Assembly (NCBI RefSeq): GCF_000422485.1
Contig: NZ_KE383854.1
Coordinates: 133,964-178,491, forward strand
Reading direction: 5' to 3'
DNA from: Paenibacillus pasadenensis DSM 19293
GTDB taxonomy: Bacteria; Bacillota; Bacilli; Paenibacillales; Paenibacillaceae
Length of the DNA: 44,528 bases
This document shows positions 33,666 through 42,585 of the stretch, in pieces. The position numbers and the translations under genes were made by a program. The notes under the pieces were generated by a model that worked only from the letters and a program-made list of their open reading frames with translations, was not told the origin of the DNA and ran no database searches. Every line of letters starts with the position of its first letter. Position 1 is the stretch's first letter.

Positions 33666-35409
33666 CCGCATGAGCCTGAAGGAGCGGCTGAAGCCGCGGC
33701 GGGCGGCGGCGCTCTCGCTCGGCCTGGGATGGACGTCCGCGCCGGCCGGGCTGGCCGCGCTCGCGCAGGAGCTGCCGGCCGAGCGCCGGCCTTCGGCGTC
33801 GGCCTGGATGGCGTCGGCAGGGGGCTCGGCAGCGGACGCCGGCGGCGTCCTGCACGCGGCGCTGCCGGGCACCGGCACGGCGGCGGGCGCTTCGACGGAA
33901 GCGGCACCGCACGGCTTGCCAGGCGCGACTCATCCCGGTTCCGGACCGTCGCACGGCTCCGGCTCCGGCTTCGGCAAGCCGCAGATCGAGCATGCCAATC
34001 CGCTGGCCCGCACGCTGCTCGCCAAGCTGGATTACGACCAGCTGACGAACTGCATGCGCTGCGGCTTTTGCCTGCCGGCTTGCCCGACGTTCCGCGAGAC
34101 CGGCATCGAGCCGGAGTCGCCGCGCGGCCGGATCGCGCTCATGAAGGCCGTCGCCGACGGCCTGATGGACCCGGACGAGAGCTTCCGCGCGCAGATGAAC
34201 CACTGTCTCGGCTGCCGCGCCTGCGAGCCGGCCTGCCCGGCGGACGTGAAGTACGGCCAGCTGATCGAGCAGGCGCGCGACGCGCTGGAGGACCACTCCG
34301 ACCATAATGTTCCTGTCAAAGGCGTCCGCGCGGCGCTGTTCCGCGGCGTCTTTCCGAAGCGAGGCAGCCTGCGGGCGCTCGGCGGCGCGCTCGCCCTGTA
34401 CCAGAAGTCGGGGCTGCGCCGCGTCGCGCGCGGCGCCGGCATCATGAAGCTGTTCCCCGCGCCGATCCGCGAGATGGAGGAGATCCTGCCGGATGCCTCT
34501 TCACGCGGGGTGATCGAGCGGATCGGCACGTACTTGCCGGCCCAAGGCGAATCGCTCGGGCGGGTGGCGCTGTTCCGCGGCTGCATCATGGATGTGCTGT
34601 TCGCCGGCACGAACGTGAATACGGCGGAGCTGCTGGCACAGGCGGGCTATGACGTCGTCATCCCGCGCGAGCAGGCCTGCTGCGGAGCGCTCCATGCGCA
34701 CAGCGGCGAGCTGGATCAGGCGCGCGGGCTCGCCCGACGCAATTTGGAGGCGTTCCGCGACGGCGGCATCGAGTGGATCGTCTCCAATGCGGGCGGCTGC
34801 GGGGCGCAGCTCGTCGAGTACGGGCATCTGCTGCAGGACGATCCGGATTATGCGGAGCTGGCGCAGGCTTTCGCGGCACGCGTCGTCGACGTCAGCCGGC
34901 TGCTCGTCGCCAGCGGCCGCCTGCCGCTGGAAGGTGCGCTGCAGGCGGCAGGCGAGGCCGCCGCTGCGGCGTGGTCGAACTCGGCCTGCGGCGGCGGATG
35001 CTCTTCCGCCCTCGGCACGGACCCGGCTGCCGCTGGCGAGACGCGCCCGCCGGTGCGGGTCACGTACCAGGATTCCTGCCATTTGCGCAACGGCATGAAA
35101 GGCTCGTCCGAGCCTCGCCAGCTCATCCGCCAGACCGGCGGCGTCGAGTTCGTGGAGATGCGGGAGTCCGACCGCTGCTGCGGCTCGGCGGGCATCTACA
35201 ACGTGCTGCAGCCGGAGATGGCCGGGCAGCTGCTGGAGCACAAGATGGAGCATGCCGGCGCGACCGGCGCGAGCTACCTGTTGACGAGCAACCCCGGCTG
35301 CCTGCTGCAGATGAAGCTCGGCGTGCACAAGCACGGCGATCCGGCGACGATGAAGGTCATGCATGTGGTCGACTTCCTGCATGAGCGGGTCGCGGCCGGA
35401 AAGAGCTGA
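33658..35409 (+). CDS. glcF: glycolate oxidase iron-sulfur subunit GlcF
   Basis: A 583-residue electron-transfer subunit. Two 4Fe-4S motifs (NCMRCGFCLPACP near residue 131 and HCLGCRACEPACP near 182) are followed by two CCG-type cysteine-rich domains (ACCGALHAHSGE and DRCCGSAGIYN, each ending in the typical NPGC or NAGGC). The family is usually about 430-450 residues. Here roughly 110 extra low-complexity Ala/Gly/Ser/Pro/His residues precede the QIEHANPLARTLLAKLDYDQL start of the conserved part. The true start could be internal, but no strong ribosome site is seen there. It forms an operon with glcD. Confidence 0.9.
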   Translation: MADRMSLKERLKPRRAAALSLGLGWTSAPAGLAALAQELPAERRPSASAWMASAGGSAADAGGVLHAALPGTGTAAGASTEAAPHGLPGATHPGSGPSHGSGSGFGKPQIEHANPLARTLLAKLDYDQLTNCMRCGFCLPACPTFRETGIEPESPRGRIALMKAVADGLMDPDESFRAQMNHCLGCRACEPACPADVKYGQLIEQARDALEDHSDHNVPVKGVRAALFRGVFPKRGSLRALGGALALYQKSGLRRVARGAGIMKLFPAPIREMEEILPDASSRGVIERIGTYLPAQGESLGRVALFRGCIMDVLFAGTNVNTAELLAQAGYDVVIPREQACCGALHAHSGELDQARGLARRNLEAFRDGGIEWIVSNAGGCGAQLVEYGHLLQDDPDYAELAQAFAARVVDVSRLLVASGRLPLEGALQAAGEAAAAAWSNSACGGGCSSALGTDPAAAGETRPPVRVTYQDSCHLRNGMKGSSEPRQLIRQTGGVEFVEMRESDRCCGSAGIYNVLQPEMAGQLLEHKMEHAGATGASYLLTSNPGCLLQMKLGVHKHGDPATMKVMHVVDFLHERVAAGKS

Positions 35410-35427
35410 GACGCTGGCTGAAGCGAA

Positions 35428-35463
35428 AAGAAGCCCGATCCGGTTTCCTGGATCGGGTTCTTT
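35428..35463 (+). terminator. rho-independent terminator of glcDF
   Basis: AAGAAGCCCGATCC and GGATCGGGTTCTTT arms enclose a short loop and are followed by further pyrimidines. Confidence 0.85.
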
Positions 35464-35495
35464 GCCGTCTCTGCGGCTGGTTGATCCCATTAAAA

Positions 35496-35510
35496 GTAAA
35501 TGTTATTTAC
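35496..35510. promoter_or_regulatory. GTAAAT-GTT-ATTTAC dyad, possible operator
   Basis: A perfect 6-3-6 dyad in a short AT-rich patch just before an AGGAGGT ribosome-like site (35524-35530). The regulator is not identified. Confidence 0.4.
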
Positions 35511-35574
35511 AAATGGCAATTAGAGGAGGTAGAATCTGGATGGCTGCAGGAATGGAGGACGCGAGCTCGCTTCC

Positions 35575-35760
35575 TTGTATGCCTTGAAGCCTTCGCTGGA
35601 CGGTGGCGGGAGCGAGCTGCCGGCTTCATTCTGGACGGCCTTCTCTGCGAAGGCGGACGAGCTGCTCGGTCAGGTCCGCCGGGGCGAGCTTGAAGTCGGG
35701 CCGTTCCTGGATCGGCTGCAATTTTGGGCAAGGGAGAACGTGAGCGTCCATCGGACCTAG
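35575..35760 (+). CDS. small hypothetical protein, start uncertain
   Basis: About 61 residues from a TTG start: YALKPSLDGGGSELP, then FWTAFSAKADELLGQVRRGELEVGPFLDRLQFWAREN. The helical second half has coding-like codon use. The best ribosome site (GAGGAGGT, 35523-35530) is followed by an ATG at 35540 in another frame that runs only 15 codons. A single-base shift would join the two. It may be a recently frameshifted small gene, or the annotated TTG may be used. Confidence 0.4.
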   Translation: MYALKPSLDGGGSELPASFWTAFSAKADELLGQVRRGELEVGPFLDRLQFWARENVSVHRT

Positions 35761-35795
35761 CGACAGGCCAGATGCCAGGCTGAGCCAGCCGCCCC

Positions 35796-35825
35796 TTGAC
35801 GCCCTCGGGCTTCATGGAGTATCGT
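35796..35825 (+). promoter_or_regulatory. promoter of the proS T-box transcript
   Basis: TTGACG (35796-35801) and TATCGT (35820-35825) are 18 bp apart, directly upstream of the T-box leader. Confidence 0.6.
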
Positions 35826-35831
35826 AATGCC

Positions 35832-36109
35832 TAATCAATCCAGCAACAGCGACGACCAAGGCCACCCCGCTCCACCATTCGCCCGCCCAGAAAGGAAGCT
35901 CCCGGCTGAGAGGCTTCCCGTGCGAAGGATCGGATTCCCACCTTGCGAGCTGCAGCCCGTCCTGCCCTGTCCCATGGCGGCGGCGAGCTGCCGGCAGCGG
36001 CCGTTATCCGCAAGAGGGCTGGCGCTGCCGATGAGGCGGCCGACAGCTGAACCAGGGTGGTACCGCGACGCATTCGTCCCTAGACGAGTGCGTCGCTTTT
36101 TGTTTTTTT
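35832..36109 (+). promoter_or_regulatory. T-box riboswitch leader upstream of proS
   Basis: Contains a stem I-like region (GAGAGGCTTCCCGTGCGAAGG) and the conserved T-box AGGGTGGTACCGCG (36054-36067). A terminator follows with arms GCGACGCA-TCGTC / GACGA-TGCGTCGC (36065-36096) and a long T-run. It would respond to uncharged tRNA-Pro, judged from the downstream gene; I did not fix the specifier triplet. The left edge is taken from the promoter. Confidence 0.82.
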
Positions 36110-36165
36110 AAGCATCCGATCGTCCGGCTAGGCAATGTGTCGCTCCGTCCGCACTGGCAGCGCCA

Positions 36166-36338
36166 GGGAGTCTAAAGTGCCTTGGTTCGCGTCAATCCGG
36201 CGCACCGGCTCGACGAGGGAGTCGAGAGTACCTTGGTTCGCGAAGATCCGGCGCATCGGCTCGATGAGGGAGTCGAGAGTGCCTTGGTTCACGGAGATCC
36301 GGCGCACCGGCTCAATAAGGGAGTCGAGAGTGCCTTGG
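36166..36338. repeat. 51-bp tandem array D (four cores)
   Basis: The core GGGAGTCGAGAGTGCCTT recurs with its GTGCC/GTACC element at 36177, 36228, 36279 and 36330, exactly 51 bp apart. The 33 bp between cores is conserved within this array but different from array E. It lies between the T-box terminator and proS. The remainder of 36339-36545 shows no gene or structure that I can support. Confidence 0.95.
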
Positions 36339-36545
36339 CGTGATGAGACATTGGTTAGTCCGACGATCAGTGCCGTGCTAGCGGGTCGAGCGAGGGATAA
36401 GAACGGACCTCGTTTCCAGAATAAAGCGAGAGCGTCTTGGCCCCGCGCAGGAGGTTCGAATCGACGGCTCGGACGAATTCCTTCGATGTCTGGCTGCCCA
36501 TGCATTGCATTTTTATCCATCCCATCCCATAGGAGTGTGAATCCC

Positions 36546-38396
36546 ATGCGTCAAAGCCGAATGCTGCTCCCGACTCTGCGCGAAGCCCCCGGCGACGCGG
36601 AAGCGTCCAGCCATGCGCTCATGCAGCGCGCCGGCATGATCCGCCAGCTCGCCGCCGGCGTCTACTCGTACCTGCCGCTCGGGCGGCGCGTGCTGGGCAA
36701 GATCGAGCGGATCATCCGCGAGGAAATGGACCGCGCCGGCGCTCAGGAAACGCTGCTGCCCGCGCTGCAGCCGGCCGAGCTGTGGCGGCAGTCCGGCCGC
36801 TACGATGTGTACGGCCCCGAGCTGATGCGGCTGTGCGACCGTCACGACCGCGAGTTCGCGCTCGGGCCGACCCACGAGGAGGTCGTGACCGCCCTCGTCG
36901 GAGCGGAAGTGTCCAGCTACCGCAAGCTGCCGCTCGCGCTGTACCAGATCCAGACGAAGTTCCGCGACGAGCGCCGCCCCCGCTACGGCCTGCTGCGCGG
37001 ACGGGAGTTCCTGATGAAGGATGCGTATTCCTTCGACGCGGACCGCGAAGGGCTGGACCGCGCCTACGGCGCGATGCTCGCGGCATACCACCGGATCTTC
37101 AGCCGGCTCGGCCTGCGCTACCGCGCCGTCGAGGCGGATGCCGGAGCGATCGGCGGCGACGGGGGCACGCATGAGTTCATGGCGCTGGCGGACATCGGCG
37201 AGGATACGATCGTCTCCTGCAGCCGCTGCGAGTACGCCGCCAACCTGGAAAAGGCCGAGGCGCGGCCGGCCGCCCCCACCGCCGCTTCCTCCCTGACAAA
37301 GGGCCTCCCGGCTGCCGCGGCCGCCCCGTCCCACGGAGCGGAGCCCTCGACGCCCGCCGCAGACGACTTCTCCGCAACGGACCCGCCATCTGCCGCGGCC
37401 GCTCCCATCGCCGCCGCCGCGGCGCCGGAGCGCGCAGCGACGCCGGATGCCCGGACGATCGCGGAAGTATCCGCTTATCTGGACGTGCCGCCGGCCGGCA
37501 TCCTCAAGACGCTGCTGTTCGTCGTCGGCGGCACGCCCGTCGCCGTCGTCGTTCGCGGAGACCATGAGATCAACGAGCTCAAGGTGCTGCAGCGGCTGCG
37601 GGAGGATGGGCTCGCTCGCGAGGAGGACGCGCTCGAGCTGGCGGATGCCGAGACGGTGCTGCGCGCGACCGGCGCCAAGCCGGGCTTCGCCGGGCCGGTC
37701 GGCCTCGACGTGCCGCTGCTCGTCGATCGGGACGTGGCCGCGCTCGCTTCGGCGGTCGCCGGAGCTGGCGAGGAAGGCTTCCATCTGCTTGGAGTCGTCC
37801 CGGGACGGGACTTTCCGCTGGAGCGGACGGGCTCTTTCCGCAACGCGGCCGAGGGCGACGGCTGCCCCCGCTGCGAGGAAGGCCGCCTGACGCTCAGCCG
37901 GGGCATCGAGCTCGGCCATGTGTTCAAGCTCGGCACGAAGTACAGCGAGAAGCTCGGCGCGCTCTACCTGGACAAGGCGGGCAAGGAGCGGCCGATCGTC
38001 ATGGGCTGCTACGGCATCGGCGTCTCGCGCGCGCTCGCCGCTGCGGCGGAGCAGTCGCAGGACGGGCATGGCCTCGTTTGGCCGGATGCGCTCGCTCCTT
38101 TTCATGTACATGTGATGGCGGTGTCCGCGAAGGACGAGGCTCAGCAGGCGCTCGCCGAGCGCCTCTACGATCAGCTCTCCGCCGCCGGCGTGGAGACGCT
38201 GCTGGACGACCGGGACGAGCGCCCCGGCGTGAAGTTCAAGGACGCCGATCTGATCGGCATCCCCGTGCGCCTCGTCGTCGGCCGCGATGCCGTGAACGGC
38301 GCAGTCGAATACGTCGAGAGAAGCGGCCTCGGCAAGGAGGCCGTGTCCGCCGAGGAGGCGGTCCGGCGCGTGCTTGAGCGCTTCCGGCCGAGCTGA
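36546..38396 (+). CDS. proS: proline--tRNA ligase (bacterial type, with editing domain)
   Basis: A 616-residue class II aminoacyl-tRNA synthetase charging tRNA-Pro. It has motif 1 near LGRRVLGKIERIIREEMDRAGAQE, motif 2 FRDERRPRYGLLRGREFLMKDAYSF and motif 3 GCYGIGVSRALAA. The YbaK-like editing insertion lies at about residues 300-430 (DVPPAGILKTLLFVVGG, HEINELKVL). A Pro/Ala-rich stretch of about 60 residues precedes the editing domain, longer than usual. The C-terminal anticodon domain has DDRDERPGVKFKDADLIGIPVRLVVG. The start follows AGGAG at 9 nt. It is controlled by the T-box 430 bp upstream. Confidence 0.94.
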   Translation: MRQSRMLLPTLREAPGDAEASSHALMQRAGMIRQLAAGVYSYLPLGRRVLGKIERIIREEMDRAGAQETLLPALQPAELWRQSGRYDVYGPELMRLCDRHDREFALGPTHEEVVTALVGAEVSSYRKLPLALYQIQTKFRDERRPRYGLLRGREFLMKDAYSFDADREGLDRAYGAMLAAYHRIFSRLGLRYRAVEADAGAIGGDGGTHEFMALADIGEDTIVSCSRCEYAANLEKAEARPAAPTAASSLTKGLPAAAAAPSHGAEPSTPAADDFSATDPPSAAAAPIAAAAAPERAATPDARTIAEVSAYLDVPPAGILKTLLFVVGGTPVAVVVRGDHEINELKVLQRLREDGLAREEDALELADAETVLRATGAKPGFAGPVGLDVPLLVDRDVAALASAVAGAGEEGFHLLGVVPGRDFPLERTGSFRNAAEGDGCPRCEEGRLTLSRGIELGHVFKLGTKYSEKLGALYLDKAGKERPIVMGCYGIGVSRALAAAAEQSQDGHGLVWPDALAPFHVHVMAVSAKDEAQQALAERLYDQLSAAGVETLLDDRDERPGVKFKDADLIGIPVRLVVGRDAVNGAVEYVERSGLGKEAVSAEEAVRRVLERFRPS

Positions 38397-38407
38397 GCGT
38401 TGCTCCA

Positions 38408-38442
38408 AAGCCCATCCGCCATGCGGCGAATGGGCTTTTTAA
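38408..38442 (+). terminator. rho-independent terminator of proS
   Basis: AAAGCCCAT and ATGGGCTTT arms flank a GC-rich inner hairpin and are followed by Ts. Confidence 0.88.
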
Positions 38443-38480
38443 ATGCAGGCGGGCATCAACGATGCAGCTGTGCCGGCGGT

Positions 38481-39449
38481 TCAGGGAATCAGCACGATCT
38501 TCCCGCTGTGCAGCCGGCTTTCGAGCAGGCGGTGGGCTTCGGCGCCGTCTTTCAAAGGAAACCGGCGGATGTCCGCCAGCCGCAGCCGCCCGTCGCGGAT
38601 CCACTGGAACAGCTCGCCCGAGCGGGCGACGCGCTCCTCCGCCGTCGTGACGTGGTTCCACAGGTCGCCGCCGGTCAGCGTCTTGGACGTGTCCATGAGC
38701 ATGCGCGGATCGACAGGCTCCGGATCTCCTCCGGCCATGCCGTAAAAGACGACCGTTCCCCGCGTCCGCACCGCGGCGAAGCTGCTCGGGAGCGTCGAGC
38801 CGACGGAGTCGTAGGCGACCGACACGCCTTGGCCGTCCCGGCTCCACCGGCGCGCCTCGCCGGCCCAGTCCGGGCCGTACAGCAGCGCTTCGTCCGCGCC
38901 TGCCCGCAGGGCGGCCTCGCGCTTGGCCGCGGAGGACGTCAGGCCGAGCACGCGCGCGCCTTTGGCCGCCGCCATCTGCACGAGCAGCTGGCCGACGCCG
39001 CCGGCAGCGGCATGGACGAGCACGTCGTCGCCGGCCGAGACCGCATAGCTGTCCTGCACGAGATAGTGGGCGGTCAGCCCTTGCAGCAGCAAGGCCGCCG
39101 CCTGCTCGCAGGAGATGTCGTCCGGGAGCGGAATGATCCGGTCGACCGGCGCCTTGACCAGCTCGGCGTTGGCGTGGGGGACATCGGCGAACGCGACGCG
39201 ATCGCCCGGCCGCAGCGCGCCGGCACCTTTTCCCGTCTGCTCGATGACTCCCGCTCCCTCGTAGCCGAGGATGTAGGGCGGCTGTCCGGCCAGATGGTAG
39301 TTGCCGCTGCGGCGATAGATGTCCGCGAAGTTCAGGCCGATCGCCTCCAAGCGGACGAGCACCTCTCCCTCCCCGATGACAGGATCGGCCAGCTCCTCGT
39401 ATCGGAGCGTCTCCGGTCCTCCGAAGGCGTGAAAAACCAATGCTTTCAT
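38481..39449 (-). CDS. zeta-crystallin-type quinone oxidoreductase
   Basis: A 322-residue NADPH-dependent MDR enzyme. It has MKALVFHAFGGPETLRYEELADP, LNFADIYRRSGNY (the Tyr-containing QOR motif), LQGLTAHYLV and the Rossmann signature HAAAGGVGQLLVQMAAAKGARV. It lacks the zinc ligands of alcohol dehydrogenases. It would reduce quinones by one or two electrons in the cytoplasm. The start at 39449 is set by GGGGAG 8 nt upstream. It converges on proS and is monocistronic. Confidence 0.9.
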   Translation of the reverse strand: MKALVFHAFGGPETLRYEELADPVIGEGEVLVRLEAIGLNFADIYRRSGNYHLAGQPPYILGYEGAGVIEQTGKGAGALRPGDRVAFADVPHANAELVKAPVDRIIPLPDDISCEQAAALLLQGLTAHYLVQDSYAVSAGDDVLVHAAAGGVGQLLVQMAAAKGARVLGLTSSAAKREAALRAGADEALLYGPDWAGEARRWSRDGQGVSVAYDSVGSTLPSSFAAVRTRGTVVFYGMAGGDPEPVDPRMLMDTSKTLTGGDLWNHVTTAEERVARSGELFQWIRDGRLRLADIRRFPLKDGAEAHRLLESRLHSGKIVLIP

Positions 39450-39552
39450 TCGTCGTCTCCCCTTCCTATGCGAATCTATATCCTTGGGCTGCGCGTTCTC
39501 TCCTTGTAGTATAGTGGACGCTGGCATTCGATGCGAAGGAGGCGAAGGCACC

Positions 39553-39759
39553 ATGGGGGAACATGCCGGACTAGGGCTCGTCGCGGCGCTATTGGCCGCC
39601 GTAGGGGCGGCGATGCTGCTCGCCGCCCGCAAAGGCTCGCGCCCGAACAGCCGCTACGCAGCGGCCGTCGGCGCGGGATTGATCCTGTGCGCGCTGCTGC
39701 TGCTGGCAGCCAGCGGCTGGGCGGACGCGGACGAGGCGGCGCATCGGATCGGACATTAA
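39553..39759 (+). CDS. small two-TM membrane protein
   Basis: A 68-residue hydrophobic protein of unknown function. It has two membrane segments (GLGLVAALLAAVGAAMLLAAR and AAAVGAGLILCALLLLAASGW) joined by a basic loop (KGSRPNSRY) and ends DADEAAHRIGH. AAGGAGG (39536-39542) precedes the ATG at 39553. Longer in-frame starts lack a ribosome site. It is divergent from the quinone oxidoreductase gene. Confidence 0.65.
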   Translation: MGEHAGLGLVAALLAAVGAAMLLAARKGSRPNSRYAAAVGAGLILCALLLLAASGWADADEAAHRIGH

Positions 39760-39902
39760 AGCAGCGGCGGGCTGATGGGAGGGCGTTGGGAGGACGGTGG
39801 GAGGACGGTGGAAGGACGTAGGGAGACGGTGCGGCGCGCGCCTGCGGGCCGCGGGTGGTATACTTGAGGAAGAATTTTCCCTTCCAAGGAGGCTTACCGA
39901 AC

Positions 39903-41528
39903 GTGTCCATGACCTTTGATCCGCTCCATCATCCGCATCCTTCCTATCGTCAGCCAGCCTACGCCCGCAGAGGCATGGTCGCGACCTCGCAGCCGCTCGC
40001 GGCGCAGGCCGGGCTCGACATCCTGCGCCAAGGCGGCAACGCGATCGACGCCGCCGTCGCGGCCGCGGCCGCGCTGACGGTCGTCGAGCCCTGCTCCAAC
40101 GGCATCGGCGGCGACGCCTTCGCGCTCGTCTGGACGGGCGACCGCCTGCACGGCCTCAGCGGCAACGGCCCGGCGCCGGCGTCGATCTCGATCGACGCGC
40201 TGCGGGAGCGCGGCCATGAAGCGATGCCCCGCCTCGGCGCCATCCCGGTGACGGTGCCGGGCGCGCCGGCCGCCTGGGCCGAGCTGAGCTCCCGCTTCGG
40301 GCGGCTCGGGCTGGACGAGCTGCTGGAGCCGGCGGCGAGCTATGCGGAGCAAGGCTTTCCGGTCTCGCCGGTCGCGGCTTATTATTGGGACCGGGCTTTT
40401 CAGTCCTACGGCAAGCAGCTGTCCACCGAGAACGTCGCCGCCTGGATGGAGACCTTCGCTCCGCATGGCCGCGCGCCGCGGGCCGGCGAGCTGTGGGCTT
40501 CGCCGGCGCATGCCGAGACGCTCCGCTCGATCGGACGCAGCGGGGCGCGCAGCTTTTACGAGGGCGAGCTGGCCGAGCGGATCCACGCCTGCATCTGGGA
40601 GCGCGGCGGCTTCCTGACCGCGGCCGATCTGGCCGCCTATGCGCCGGAGTGGGTCGACCCGATCCATGTCCGCTACCGCGACTTCGAGGTGTGGGAGATT
40701 CCGCCGAGCGGCCAGGGGCTGGTCGCGCTGCAGGCGCTGTCGATTCTGGACGGCTTCGAGTTCCGGCCGGAGGAAAGGCTTGGGGCGGAAGCGATCCATC
40801 GGCAGCTCGAAGCGACGAAGCTTGCTTTTGCCGACGGACTGAAGCATCTGACCGATCCGCGCCATATGAAGGTCGCGCCCGAGCAGCTGCTCTCTCCGGA
40901 ATATGCGGCGCTCCGACGCGGCCTGATCGGGCCGCAGGCGATGATGCCGGAGCCCGGCCGTCCAGGCGGCAGCGGCACGGTCTATCTGGCGACGGCAGAC
41001 AACGAGGGCAACATGGTGTCGTTCATCCAGAGCAACTACATGGGCTTCGGCTCGGGCATCGTCGTGCCGGGCACCGGCATCGCGCTGCAGAACCGCGGCG
41101 CGGACTTCTCGCTCGATCCGTCCCATGCGAACGCGCTGCTGGCGGGCAAAAAGACGTACCACACGATCATCCCCGGCTTCCTCACGCGCGGCGGCGGCCA
41201 GCCGGTCGGTCCGTTCGGCGTGATGGGCGGGTATATGCAGCCGCAGGGCCATGTGCAGGCGGTCATGAACCTGGTCGACTACAACCTGCATCCGCAGGCG
41301 GCGCTCGACGCGCCGCGCTGGCAATGGCACGAGGGGCTCAGCGTCTCGGTCGAGCCGCATTTCCCGGCGGACGTCGCGGAGGCGCTGGAGCGGATGGGCC
41401 ATGCCGTGCGGCGGGAAGACGGCTTCGGCTCGTTCGGTCGCGGACAGATCATCCTGCGCGATCCGGCGACGGGCGTGCTGTGCGGCGGCACCGACTTCCG
41501 CACGGACGGCATCGTCGCGGGCTTCTAG
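39903..41528 (+). CDS. gamma-glutamyltransferase family protein (YwrD-like)
   Basis: A 541-residue Ntn-hydrolase of the gamma-glutamyltranspeptidase family. No clear signal peptide is present, as in YwrD. Markers are GGNAIDAAVAAAAALTVVEPCSNGIGGDAFAL at the N-terminus, and SGTVYLATADNEGNMVSFIQSNYMGFGSGIVVPGTGI, where the Thr near residue 359 would be the autoprocessing nucleophile. GGYMQPQGHVQ follows near the end. It would hydrolyse or transfer gamma-glutamyl groups from glutathione-like compounds. The GTG at 39903 is 10 nt after AAGGAGG (39886-39892); ATG 39909 is too far. It precedes the msrA gene by 3 bp and is likely co-transcribed with it. Confidence 0.9.
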   Translation: MSMTFDPLHHPHPSYRQPAYARRGMVATSQPLAAQAGLDILRQGGNAIDAAVAAAAALTVVEPCSNGIGGDAFALVWTGDRLHGLSGNGPAPASISIDALRERGHEAMPRLGAIPVTVPGAPAAWAELSSRFGRLGLDELLEPAASYAEQGFPVSPVAAYYWDRAFQSYGKQLSTENVAAWMETFAPHGRAPRAGELWASPAHAETLRSIGRSGARSFYEGELAERIHACIWERGGFLTAADLAAYAPEWVDPIHVRYRDFEVWEIPPSGQGLVALQALSILDGFEFRPEERLGAEAIHRQLEATKLAFADGLKHLTDPRHMKVAPEQLLSPEYAALRRGLIGPQAMMPEPGRPGGSGTVYLATADNEGNMVSFIQSNYMGFGSGIVVPGTGIALQNRGADFSLDPSHANALLAGKKTYHTIIPGFLTRGGGQPVGPFGVMGGYMQPQGHVQAVMNLVDYNLHPQAALDAPRWQWHEGLSVSVEPHFPADVAEALERMGHAVRREDGFGSFGRGQIILRDPATGVLCGGTDFRTDGIVAGF

Positions 41529-41531
41529 CCG

Positions 41532-42578
41532 ATGCGGCGGCTAGTCGGCCGCTGGCTGCGGCGTCGCGGGGCAGCGCCGGACGGGAGCGATGCCGATGCT
41601 GTCGACGGCAGGGAGCCTGCTGTCGGCGTCGCGGTTTTTGCCGGGGGCTGCTTCTGGTGCATGGTCGAGCCGTTCGAGCGGCTGCCGGGCATCCTGTCGG
41701 TCACGTCGGGCTACACGGGCGGCTGGACGGACGACCCGACGTACGAGCGGGTGGCGTCGGAGACGACCGGCCACGCGGAAGCGGTGCGGATCGAGTTCGA
41801 TCCGCGCCTTTTTCCGTATGAGCGGCTGCTCGACCTGTTCTGGCGGCAGATTGATCCGACGGATGCGGGAGGCCAGTTCCAGGATCGAGGCGCTTCGTAT
41901 CGGACGGCGATCTTCGTCCAGGACGAGCGGCAGCGCGAGCTGGCGGAGGCTTCGCGGCGGGCGCTGGAGCGGAGCGGGCGCTTCAAGGGACGGATCGCCA
42001 CGGAGATCGTGGCGGCAGGCCCGTTCTACCCGGCAGAGGACGAGCATCAGCAGTATCATCGGCGGCGCTTCGGCCATTACCGGCTGTATCGCCAGGCCTC
42101 GGGGAGGGATGCTTTCCTGCGCCGCCACTGGAAGCGGGAGCGGGACCGCAAGCGGCTGGAAAGCCTGCTGACGGCGGAGCAAAGGCTGACCGCGCTGGAG
42201 CGCCGGCCCGAGCCGGCTTATGCCAATGCGTACTGGAGCCAGCCGGAGCAAGGCATCTACGTCGACCTGCTGACGGGCGATCCGCTGTTCGGCACGCCGG
42301 ATCAGTTCGATGCCGGCGACGGATGGCCGGCCTTCCGGCGGCCGCTTCATGACGGCCTGATCGTCTGCGAGGCGGAGCTCGGCTCCGGCCCGCCGCGGAC
42401 GGCGCTGCTGTCGCGGCTGAGCGGGCTGTTCCTCGGCTATGCGCTGCGGGAGGCGGACGCGACAGGCGGCGGAGGGCATTATCGCGTCTACTCGGCGGCG
42501 GTGCGATTCGTGCCCCGCAGCCGGCTGGCGGAGGAAGGCTATGCCGGCCAGCTCGCGCTATGGGAGGAGATGTGTTGA
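41532..42578 (+). CDS. msrA: MsrA-MsrB fusion with degenerate MsrB domain
   Basis: A 348-residue methionine sulfoxide reductase. The MsrA half (about 31-190) is intact: catalytic Cys40 in [41 protein letters not shown] and [12 protein letters not shown]. The MsrB half (about 205-348) keeps the fold markers ([14 protein letters not shown]-like, SAAVRFVP). It has lost the catalytic Cys (RYCIN is HYRVY, Arg318), the other Cys (QCGWPSF is GDGWPAF, Asp263) and the active-site histidines (HLGHVF is FLGYAL). Only Met-S-sulfoxide reduction is therefore expected. It is probably co-transcribed with the upstream transferase. No strong ribosome site is seen. Confidence 0.9.
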   Translation: MRRLVGRWLRRRGAAPDGSDADAVDGREPAVGVAVFAGGCFWCMVEPFERLPGILSVTSGYTGGWTDDPTYERVASETTGHAEAVRIEFDPRLFPYERLLDLFWRQIDPTDAGGQFQDRGASYRTAIFVQDERQRELAEASRRALERSGRFKGRIATEIVAAGPFYPAEDEHQQYHRRRFGHYRLYRQASGRDAFLRRHWKRERDRKRLESLLTAEQRLTALERRPEPAYANAYWSQPEQGIYVDLLTGDPLFGTPDQFDAGDGWPAFRRPLHDGLIVCEAELGSGPPRTALLSRLSGLFLGYALREADATGGGGHYRVYSAAVRFVPRSRLAEEGYAGQLALWEEMC

Positions 42579-42585
42579 CTCGCAT

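Noticed and set aside
36128-36547. Repeat protein (QGTLDSL...) readable from array D
   Set aside because: Open for the same reason as in array E. It would be antisense to the proS leader and has no start signals.
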